A stretch of 64,000 bases of DNA from assembly GCF_012034175.1 (NCBI RefSeq), contig NZ_JAATEJ010000024.1:95692-159691 (forward strand), written 5' to 3'. Under the pieces are notes generated by a model that did not search any database, was not told where the DNA came from, and was given only the letters and a program-made list of their open reading frames with translations. Positions 44,158-51,002 of the stretch are shown piece after piece (the stretch's first letter is position 1; the number at the start of each line of letters is the position of its first letter). Both the position numbers and the translations under genes were made by a program. The DNA is from Actinacidiphila epipremni (GTDB lineage: Bacteria; Actinomycetota; Actinomycetes; Streptomycetales; Streptomycetaceae).

Positions 44158-45492
44158 TCAGGACAAGGTCGTGGCAGTGGCGGCGGTGCCGGCGGTGGCA
44201 CCGGCAGTGGCGGCCGTACGGGCGGCGCGACGGCTGCGCTGTGCCCGGACCGCCAGCCAGAGGGCGAAGCAGAGCTGCGCGAGATTGAGGGAGAGGAACA
44301 CCGCGCTGTCGAGAAGCCCGCTGACGCTCTGCGCGCCCGGATCGTCCAGACGGCCGCCGACCTTGGAGAACACCCGGACCGCGACCGGGATGATGATCAG
44401 GCCCAGCGAGGCGAACGAGAACGTCCACCCGGCCAGCAGCAGCCAGGAGTACCAGCGGGCCACCGACCGGTCGCGCGGATGCCACACCGCCGGGTCGGTC
44501 ATCCGCTGCGGCGTGCGGCGCAGCCGGTACCAGCGGTTGCGCAGCACCGCGCGTGCGGCCCCCTGCAGGTCGACGCAGCCGAGCACGGTGACGAACACGT
44601 AGTAGAGGTCCGTCTCGATGTAGAAGAAGAACTGCCAGAGCAGCCGCAGCACCGTGGTGTACGACAGGGCCAGCAGGATGCCGCCGGTGAGGCTGAGGCT
44701 GCCGTCCGCCCGCCGGGTCGCGTCGGCGCACACGGTGAGGACCATGATGACCAGGACGTCGGCGGTCATGCCGGCGAGCATCGGCAGGTAGCGCTTGCGG
44801 CGTGGAACGGTGACCAGTCCGTCCATCTCGGTCAGGAACACCACGTAGTACAGCCGCCGTCCGACCGACAGCCGGGAGGCCAGTCCGAGGCGGCGGCCGG
44901 CCAGCGCGTGGAACGACTCGTGCAGCAGGAGCAGCGGGAACTGGCCCAGGAAGGTGACCAGTTCCATCACCGTCATGTAGCGGGTGAAGAAGAGGTCGTG
45001 GTTGCCCGGCACCAGGTCCCGGTGGCGGACCATCAGCGCGGCGGTCAGCGCGGCCAGCGCCAGGAAGCACAGCCCGGACAGCGGGGAGAAGACGATCCGG
45101 CCCAGGCGCGCCCAGCGCACCGGCGGGGGCGCGGCCGGAGGGCGGCCGGCGGTCCGGCCGGCGGTGTCCTCGGCGGTGGGGCCGGCGGTGTCGACGAAGC
45201 CCAGGTCGACGATCGCTTCGAGGAATTCGGCGAGGTCGACCGTTTCGCCGTACGTCTCCCGGTACCAGTCCGCCGCCTCGCCCAGCGTGCCGCCCTCGCC
45301 GAGCCTGCGCAACAGCCCGGCGCCGTCCTCCGGCAGCACCGCGTAGGAGTTCGTGGCGGCGCAGCCGACGGTCACCTCGTCGCCCTCGGTCAGGTACGTC
45401 AGCGGCAGCAGCCTGATCCGGGCGTCCGGGTCGAGCTGCGCGGGCGCCGGCCCGGTGGCGGCGTCGCCGTCGTCCGCTGCGATGGTGGGCAT
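44158..45492 (-). CDS. Membrane M50-like metalloprotease with PqqD-like N-terminal domain
   Basis: A 444-residue membrane protein. Residues about 28-100 look like a PqqD-type winged helix (LTYLTEGDEVTVG; LLRRLGEGGTLGEAADWY; FLEAIVDLGFVD), the fold used as a RiPP recognition element to bind leader peptides. A Pro/Ala linker is followed by transmembrane segments, the first at about 133-155. The zinc site HESFH is at 191-195 within a membrane segment, as in site-2-type M50 proteases, and further hydrophobic segments follow. ATG 45492 follows GAGGAG. Directly upstream lie two tiny precursor-like genes, so it probably cleaves and/or exports their products (inference). Confidence 0.85.
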   Translation of the reverse strand: MPTIAADDGDAATGPAPAQLDPDARIRLLPLTYLTEGDEVTVGCAATNSYAVLPEDGAGLLRRLGEGGTLGEAADWYRETYGETVDLAEFLEAIVDLGFVDTAGPTAEDTAGRTAGRPPAAPPPVRWARLGRIVFSPLSGLCFLALAALTAALMVRHRDLVPGNHDLFFTRYMTVMELVTFLGQFPLLLLHESFHALAGRRLGLASRLSVGRRLYYVVFLTEMDGLVTVPRRKRYLPMLAGMTADVLVIMVLTVCADATRRADGSLSLTGGILLALSYTTVLRLLWQFFFYIETDLYYVFVTVLGCVDLQGAARAVLRNRWYRLRRTPQRMTDPAVWHPRDRSVARWYSWLLLAGWTFSFASLGLIIIPVAVRVFSKVGGRLDDPGAQSVSGLLDSAVFLSLNLAQLCFALWLAVRAQRSRRAARTAATAGATAGTAATATTLS

Positions 45493-45534
45493 GCCACTGC
45501 TCCTCGACACCTCTCGGCTGTGCACTGTCAGGTG

Positions 45535-45571
45535 GCCGGCCACCCGGCGCGACTGCTGCGGGGTGGCCGGC
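45535..45571 (-). terminator. Hairpin between precursor 1 and the protease gene (possible attenuator)
   Basis: GCCGGCCACCC (45535-45545) pairs with GGGTGGCCGGC (45561-45571), an 11-base stem with a 15-base loop. It lies downstream of the second tiny gene and upstream of the protease on the minus strand, where partial termination would give more precursor than enzyme. That role is inference. Confidence 0.45.
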
Positions 45572-45625
45572 GACGCGGGCTCGCCGCGCGCGTACCGCGG
45601 GAGCCGGGACCGCTCTCGCGTCGTA

Positions 45626-45730
45626 CTAGAACGGGCCGTTGTTGGTGTTGCCCCCGCAGCTGCCGTACAGCGCAGCCGCGACGCTCGTCAGGCGCACGGC
45701 GCCCGGCTTGCGGATCACGATCTTCTTCAT
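45626..45730 (-). CDS. Candidate RiPP precursor peptide, copy 1 (34 aa)
   Basis: A 34-codon gene ending in TAG, with a ribosome-binding site (AGGGGGTGAA) just before ATG 45730. The peptide starts MKKIVIRK (basic leader) and has LTS at residues 14-16, an alanine run, and LYGSCGGN at residues 21-28, with a tail of TNNGPF. It has one Cys and several Ser/Thr/Gly that could be modified. Residues 1-28 are identical to those of the copy at 45800-45892, and the two differ only in the C-terminal tail. It lies upstream of an M50-like protease with a PqqD-like domain. I know no family for it. Confidence 0.75.
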   Translation of the reverse strand: MKKIVIRKPGAVRLTSVAAALYGSCGGNTNNGPF

Positions 45731-45780
45731 CGATTCACCCCCTTCGCGAGGTCGGCCGGTCGGTGCCGCAACCGGCGGCT

Positions 45781-45798
45781 ACGACGCAACCGCGTCGT
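45781..45798 (-). terminator. Small hairpin directly after precursor 2
   Basis: ACGACGC (45781-45787) and GCGTCGT (45792-45798) form a 7-base stem with a 4-base loop, starting two bases after the stop of the 30-codon precursor. It may stabilise or attenuate the precursor transcript. Confidence 0.3.
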
Positions 45799-45799
45799 C

Positions 45800-45892
45800 T
45801 CAGCCCTGGTTGCCCCCGCAGCTGCCGTAGAGCGCAGCCGCGACGCTGGTCAGGCGCACGGCGCCCGGCTTGCGGATCACGATCTTCTTCAT
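45800..45892 (-). CDS. Candidate RiPP precursor peptide, copy 2 (30 aa)
   Basis: A 30-codon gene ending in TGA with a strong ribosome-binding site (GAGGGGGTGAAC) before ATG 45892. The first 28 residues are the same as in copy 1 (MKKIVIRK start, LTS at 14-16, LYGSCGGN at 21-28); the tail is only QG. The nucleotide match extends through the ribosome-binding site and across the coding part, showing a recent duplication with selection on the leader and core. The frame is open further upstream, but the shared ribosome-binding site marks this ATG as the start. It is the first gene of the minus-strand operon. Confidence 0.75.
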   Translation of the reverse strand: MKKIVIRKPGAVRLTSVAAALYGSCGGNQG

Positions 45893-46045
45893 CGGTTCAC
45901 CCCCTCGCGACAAGTCGTCCCGGTCGTCCGAAGAGCAGATCAACGCAGCGCGGATGCGCGGCTCCGCGGACCAGGACCACCTGGACTCACACAGGCTGAT
46001 CAAGCTCCGGAAGCCATTCATCTCAGCTAACGCCTGCCGGTCTGG

Positions 46046-46075
46046 AACGTAGACCCCGGGCCTCACACGGGTCAA
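46046..46075 (-). promoter_or_regulatory. Candidate promoter for the peptide-precursor operon
   Basis: On the minus strand, TTGACC (46075-46070), an 18-base spacer and TACGTT (46051-46046) resemble an HrdB-type promoter, giving a 5' leader of about 150 bases before ATG 45892. The spacing is a base longer than optimal. Confidence 0.4.
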
Positions 46076-46198
46076 CGGACGCAACTGAACTGTCCGAAAG
46101 CCATGTACGGGGCGGTTGTGCATACAGATGCACGATGAACTGATCGCGCTGGTGGGCGCCGCCGCCCGGGAACCAAACCTGGAATCACGTCGATCCGC

Positions 46199-46240
46199 CC
46201 CGGACGGGATCCGGACGCGATCCGGACGCGATTCGGACGG
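46199..46240. repeat. Short tandem repeat (GATCCGGACGC-like units)
   Basis: Four adjacent 10-11 base units, including GATCCGGACGC, GATCCGGACGC and the variant GATTCGGACGG, lie in the gap upstream of the secreted protein gene. They could be polymerase-slippage repeats or sites for a regulator. Confidence 0.5.
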
Positions 46241-46417
46241 GATGCAGTCGGGCTCCGGCCGGGCTCCGGCCGGGCGCGCGGTCCGATTATCCTCGAAGCT
46301 GCCCAAATCCCTTTTATCCCCGCTACATTGTGGCCTCTGCCGACCTTTCAGCCGCGGCAGACGCCCCCGTGCCGACGCCGTGCGGCACTCGGGGGCCGGG
46401 GGTAGGGGGAGGAACGG

Positions 46418-49400
46418 GTGCGCAGATTCACGCTCGGATTCGCGGTGCTTTCCGTGCTGCTGGCCGGCCTCGTCGCGCAGCCGCCGGCCGCGCACGCCGC
46501 CTCGGCCGACCCGGTGTCGGTGACCGCGGTCGTGCAGGGCCTGAACGTCGCCGTCACCTGGCAGGACGGCGACACCGCCGGGGTCACCGGTTACACCGTG
46601 ACGACCTCGCCCAAGTCGGCCGGCAGCACCGTACCGCCCGGCGCGACCTCCGCGGTGCTCACCGACCTCCAGCCGGGGCTGGCCTACACCGTCTCCGTCG
46701 CCGCGCAGACGGCGGCCGGCACCGGAGCGGCCGTCACCGCACCCGGAACCGTACGGACGACGGCGCCCGGCGGCTCCTTCACCGGCCTGACGCCCGCCCG
46801 GCTGCTGGACACCCGCAGCGCGCTCGGCGCCCCGAAGGGACCGACGACCTCGGTGATCCTCGCCGTGACGGGCCGCGGCGGCGTCCCCGCCACCGGGGTG
46901 TCCGCCGTCGCGCTCAACGTCACCGTCACCGCGCCCACGGCGACCGGCTTCGTCACCGCCTACCCGGCGGGTGAGCCCAAGCCGAACGCGTCGAACGTCA
47001 ACTACGTCCGGGGTGAGACGGTCTCCAACGCCGTGGTGGTCCCGGTGGGCGCCGGCGGCGCGGTCCAGCTGGCCGCCACCGGCTCCACGCAGCTGATCGC
47101 CGACGTGTCCGGCTACTGGACGACAGCCGCCGCGGCCTCCCCCGCGACCGGCCGCTTCCACGCCCTGTCCCCGTCCCGCCTGCTCGACACCCGCAGCGAC
47201 CTGGGCGGATCGACCCCGAAGGGCGGCGGCACCGTCGACCTCCAGGTGACGGGGGAGGGGCCGGTGCCCGTGTCGGGCGTGTCGGCCGTGGTGCTCAACA
47301 CCACCGTCACCGGCCCCACCGCGAACGGCTACGTCACCGTCTACCCGACCGGCAAGCCGCGCCCGGCCACTTCGTCGCTGAACTTCGCTCCGGGCGCCAC
47401 GCTCGCCAACCGGGTCGTCGTACCCGTCGGCGCCGGCGGCAAGGTGTCCTTCTTCAACCACGCGGGCACCACCCAGATCGTCGCGGACGTCACCGGCTGG
47501 TACACCGACGGGTCCGACCCGTCCGCCGGCGGCTCCTACTTCGTCGCCGTCACCCCGCACCGGCTGGTCGACACGCGTACCGGCGCCGGCGCCCCCAAGG
47601 CGCCGCTCGGCGCGAACGGCGTGCTGCCGGTGCAGGTGGCGGGCGAGGACGGAGTGCCGCCGGCCGGCACCGACACCCCGCCGACCGCCGCGGTGCTGAC
47701 GGTGACCACCGTCGCGGGGGCGTCCCACACCTTCCTGTCGGTGTACCCGTCGCTGGCCGCGCTGCCCCCGACGTCCGACCTCAACGCCCCGCCGCACGGC
47801 GCGGTGCCCAACCTCGCGCTGCCGGGGCTGGGCGTCGACGGTGCGGTGGACGTCTACAACCACGCCGGTGACGTGGCCGTCGTGGTGGACCTGTCCGGCT
47901 ACTTCATCGGTGACGTGCACACCCCTGCCTCCACGGTGACCGCGCCGGACGGGGCGATCACGGCGGTGTCCACCGGGCCCGACGGCCCCGAGCAGATCAC
48001 CGTCGCGCCCGGCGCCACCGCCCCGCGCGTCGGGCAGGTCATCGCCTCCGGGGTCACCCCGGCCACCCCGCAGGGCCTGCTGGCCGAGGTCACCGCCGTC
48101 AGCACCGACGCGGGCGGCGGCACGGTCGCGGCGGTACGGCCGGCCGGCCTCCAGCAGGCGCTGGGCGACAGCGACATCGCCCTGTCCGCGCCGCTCGGGG
48201 CGGACGACGTGGTGAGCGCCGACAGCGCCGGCCCCGCGGTCGTACCCCACGCCCCGGGCACGACCGGCCCCGGTCCCGCCACGGCCCCCACCGCCCCCAC
48301 GGCCGCCACCGCCCCCACCGACCCGGCTCCCCTCGACCCGGCCCAGTTGCGGGCGCGGGCCACCGGGCACATCGCGTCCCGCGCGATCAGCACCGCGGGG
48401 ACACAACACTGCGACGGCGACACCGGCTCCACCGTCTCCGTCACCGCCGCCTTCACCCCGACCCTGGTCTTCGAAGCGGCCATCGGCCACTCCGGCTTCC
48501 GGCCCACGGTCACCGCGAAGGCGGGCGCCGAAATCGGCGAGTCGACGAGCCTGTCCGTCGCCTTCGGCGGCAAGGTCGCCTGCACCTGGAGCGCGAAGCT
48601 CGCCACGTACACCTTCCGGCCGGTGGAGTTCGCCGTCGGCGGCGTCCCGGTGGTGATCGTCCCGGTCTTCACGGTCACGATGACCGGCAAGGCCGGCGGC
48701 TCCGCCCAGCTCAGCACGTCCGTCAGCCAGACCCTCACCGCGCGGGCCGGGATCCAGTACGCCAACGGCTCGGTGAGCCCGTACTCCGGCGTCACCCACA
48801 CGACGTCCCACACCGGTCCGGCGGCCGGCGCCGCCCGGGCCGACGCCTCGCTCTCGCTGACCGGCGACCTCGAAGGAAAGCTCTACGGGATCGCCGGACC
48901 CGAGGCGTCGGTCACCGGGACGCTGTCGCTGAACGCCGACCCGGCCGACGACCCCTGGTGGACCCTCGGCTTCTCGCTCACCGCCGAGGCCGCGCTGCAC
49001 ATCAGCGTGCTCTTCCTCGACGTGGACGCCAGCGCCCGCTTCGGCATCCTCGACCTGACGCTGGCCCGGGCCGCGGCCGGCCCGACCGGCTCGCCGCCGG
49101 TCATCACCACCACCCGGCTGCCGGACGCCACCACCGGGCACCCCTACAGCGCGCAGCTGACCACCGCCGACCACCGGGCCGGCAGCTGGGCGCTGGCCGG
49201 CGGCGCGCTGCCCGCCGGGCTGACGCTGTCCGGCTACACCGTCTCCGGGACGCCGGCCACCGCGGGCACGTCCCCGTTCACGCTGCGCTTCACCGACACC
49301 CACGGCCACACCGTGCAGGCGGCAGGCACCCTCACCGTGTACGCCGGCGGCACCGCCCCGACGACCGGCACGGTCACCGGCCGGGTCACCGACACGCAGG

Positions 49401-50434
49401 GCCACCCGCTGGCCGGCGTCGAGGTGGAACTCCTCCAGTGCAGCTGCGGGGGCGCCCCGGTCGTCGACGCGGCGACCACCGCGGCGGGCGGCACGTACAC
49501 CTTCACCGGCGTGCAGCCCGGCGACTCGTACGGCGTCTGCTTCACCCCGACCGACGCCACCGGCGGCATCTCCGACACCACCGGCTACGTCTTCCAGTGC
49601 TACGGCGACCACGGCGGCTCGTACCAGGTGCCGGTCACCGCGGGCGGCACGACCGCGGGCATCAGCGCGGTGGTGGCCGCCGGCGGGGCGATCAGCGGCA
49701 AGGTCACCGGCCCCGGCGGCCTGCCGCTCGGCTACGGCGACGTCTGGGTGCTCGCGTGGGACGGCGGAGGCGGCCTGATGCCGCACCGCGACGCGGGCGA
49801 CTGGACCCACTCCGACGGCACGTACCTCATCAAGGGCATCCCCCAAGGGGAGTTCCCGCTGTGCTTCCTGGGCTCGGCCCCCGCCGAATACCCGGACGGC
49901 ACCGGATTCGCCGCGAACTGCTACGGCGGCCACCCCCTGTCGGACCCGGCCTGGTCGTTGCGGGTGACGCCGCGGGAGACCGACCGCGGCTTCAACGGCC
50001 AGGTCGGCCGCGGCGCGGCGCTGTCCGGCCGGGTGACCGACACCTCCGGCGCCCCGCTGGCCGGCGTCCTGGTCGACGTCGAAGGCGTCTCCGGCGCCGA
50101 CCCGGGCGGGTACGCCTACGAGGACCTCCACACGACCACCGACAGCAACGGCGAGTACGCGGTCGCCGACCTCACCCCCGGCACCGACTTCCAGGTGTGC
50201 TTCAACGGCTTCGGCGCAACCAGCACCTCGGCTCCCCGCGGCTACGGCAACCAGTGCTACAACGGTGTGCCCGAGGACTCCGGGAAGGCCACCCTGATCC
50301 GCCAGTCGGCCGGCCAGTTCCGCACGGGAGTCGACGCCCGCCTCCCGAAGACCCCCACCTCCGCGCTCGCCCCAGCCACCCCGCCCGCCTCTTCACGGTA
50401 CGTCCGACGGCAGATGGGCGCCGCCGACCGGTAG
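46418..50434 (+). CDS. Large secreted multi-domain protein (Fn3, three-fold beta-repeat, He-PIG-like, carboxypeptidase regulatory-like domains)
   Basis: A 1,338-residue secreted protein with a signal peptide (MRRFTLGFAVLSVLLAGLV, cleavage near AHAASA). An Fn3 domain lies at about residues 31-114. Three repeats follow at about 118-230, 245-366 and 371-498, each beginning like LTPARLLDTRS and ending like VADVSGYW; this repeat occurs in many actinomycete secreted proteins. After a Thr/Ala/Pro linker there is a larger beta-rich region (about 505-880), a He_PIG-type domain (about 890-977) and three carboxypeptidase regulatory-like domains. GTG 46418 follows GGGGGAGG. A surface or matrix protein is likely; no catalytic motif was seen. 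Confidence 0.8.
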   Translation: MRRFTLGFAVLSVLLAGLVAQPPAAHAASADPVSVTAVVQGLNVAVTWQDGDTAGVTGYTVTTSPKSAGSTVPPGATSAVLTDLQPGLAYTVSVAAQTAAGTGAAVTAPGTVRTTAPGGSFTGLTPARLLDTRSALGAPKGPTTSVILAVTGRGGVPATGVSAVALNVTVTAPTATGFVTAYPAGEPKPNASNVNYVRGETVSNAVVVPVGAGGAVQLAATGSTQLIADVSGYWTTAAAASPATGRFHALSPSRLLDTRSDLGGSTPKGGGTVDLQVTGEGPVPVSGVSAVVLNTTVTGPTANGYVTVYPTGKPRPATSSLNFAPGATLANRVVVPVGAGGKVSFFNHAGTTQIVADVTGWYTDGSDPSAGGSYFVAVTPHRLVDTRTGAGAPKAPLGANGVLPVQVAGEDGVPPAGTDTPPTAAVLTVTTVAGASHTFLSVYPSLAALPPTSDLNAPPHGAVPNLALPGLGVDGAVDVYNHAGDVAVVVDLSGYFIGDVHTPASTVTAPDGAITAVSTGPDGPEQITVAPGATAPRVGQVIASGVTPATPQGLLAEVTAVSTDAGGGTVAAVRPAGLQQALGDSDIALSAPLGADDVVSADSAGPAVVPHAPGTTGPGPATAPTAPTAATAPTDPAPLDPAQLRARATGHIASRAISTAGTQHCDGDTGSTVSVTAAFTPTLVFEAAIGHSGFRPTVTAKAGAEIGESTSLSVAFGGKVACTWSAKLATYTFRPVEFAVGGVPVVIVPVFTVTMTGKAGGSAQLSTSVSQTLTARAGIQYANGSVSPYSGVTHTTSHTGPAAGAARADASLSLTGDLEGKLYGIAGPEASVTGTLSLNADPADDPWWTLGFSLTAEAALHISVLFLDVDASARFGILDLTLARAAAGPTGSPPVITTTRLPDATTGHPYSAQLTTADHRAGSWALAGGALPAGLTLSGYTVSGTPATAGTSPFTLRFTDTHGHTVQAAGTLTVYAGGTAPTTGTVTGRVTDTQGHPLAGVEVELLQCSCGGAPVVDAATTAAGGTYTFTGVQPGDSYGVCFTPTDATGGISDTTGYVFQCYGDHGGSYQVPVTAGGTTAGISAVVAAGGAISGKVTGPGGLPLGYGDVWVLAWDGGGGLMPHRDAGDWTHSDGTYLIKGIPQGEFPLCFLGSAPAEYPDGTGFAANCYGGHPLSDPAWSLRVTPRETDRGFNGQVGRGAALSGRVTDTSGAPLAGVLVDVEGVSGADPGGYAYEDLHTTTDSNGEYAVADLTPGTDFQVCFNGFGATSTSAPRGYGNQCYNGVPEDSGKATLIRQSAGQFRTGVDARLPKTPTSALAPATPPASSRYVRRQMGAADR

Positions 50435-50690
50435 GCACCGGGGCAGTTCGGCGACCTCGCCGGGCACGACGACCCGGTCGTGCACCTGCACGTCACCGAT
50501 GTCACCGTGCCACCGGTCACGGTAGCGGGCGGCCCCGCGGGCCCGCCCTCCCCGGGGCCAACTCGCCGGCACTCGCAGCGTCACATCTCTTGACACAGCG
50601 TTCTCCTCGGGCCCACGATCGCGCAGCAGCTTTGGGAGAGCGCTCTCCCCGAGCACCCGTCCATGCCCCACTCCTCCGTCAGGAGAGTCG

Positions 50691-50954
50691 ATGGGAACGC
50701 CGATGTCCCGTGCCGCCGCGGCGGCCGTGGCCGCACCGACCTGCCTCCTGCGTGCCGCGGTCGGCGGTATCACGATCCAGACCCCGGACGACGGCGCGAC
50801 CCGGACTGACGTCCACTCCGCGACAACCGGGACCGGTGGCGCCCAGACGCTTCCCGTAAACGCTTCCGGGCGCACTGTCCGCGTGCACGGCACCCGGCGG
50901 GACAGCGGGCAGCTGCGCATGACGCCCAGCGGCCGGGCAGGCCGCCTTCACTGA
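50691..50954 (+). pseudogene. Decayed F5/8 type C domain remnant
   Basis: An 87-codon frame that begins like a signal-less start and then reads SATTGTGGAQTLPVNASGRT with VRVHGTRRDSG, close to the TTGTGGTQTLNVTGTGRY...MYGTARGTG unit of the F5/8 domains in the gene 50 bases downstream. The GYGYSLWEF end is lost, replaced by LRMTPSGRAG. It is best read as a broken fragment of a paralogous gene rather than a working gene. Confidence 0.5.
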
Positions 50955-51002
50955 GCGGACGCCGGACCCCCCACCCCGACCAGCAGCAGCCATAGGAGAG
51001 CC

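Larger units (their letters stand above)
45893..46417. other. Divergent intergenic region between precursor genes and the secreted protein gene
   Basis: No gene is seen in these 525 bases. A candidate minus-strand promoter (46046-46075) lies here, and a short direct-repeat block at about 46199-46240 has several near-copies of a 10-base GATCCGGACGC-like unit. The plus-strand gene is preceded by GGGGGAGGAAC. GC content drops to a mixed level around 45,950-46,130, more than in neighbouring regions. Confidence 0.5.

Noticed and set aside
45800..46040. N-terminal extension of precursor copy 2 starting MNGFRSLISL
   Set aside because: The frame is open upstream, but copy 1 has the same ribosome-binding site and start without this extension, so the ATG at 45892 is the true start.
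45800..50131. Long minus-strand open frame spanning the secreted protein gene and the precursor region
   Set aside because: It is antisense to a gene with a signal peptide and domains and has no sensible start; only its last 30 codons (the precursor) are real.
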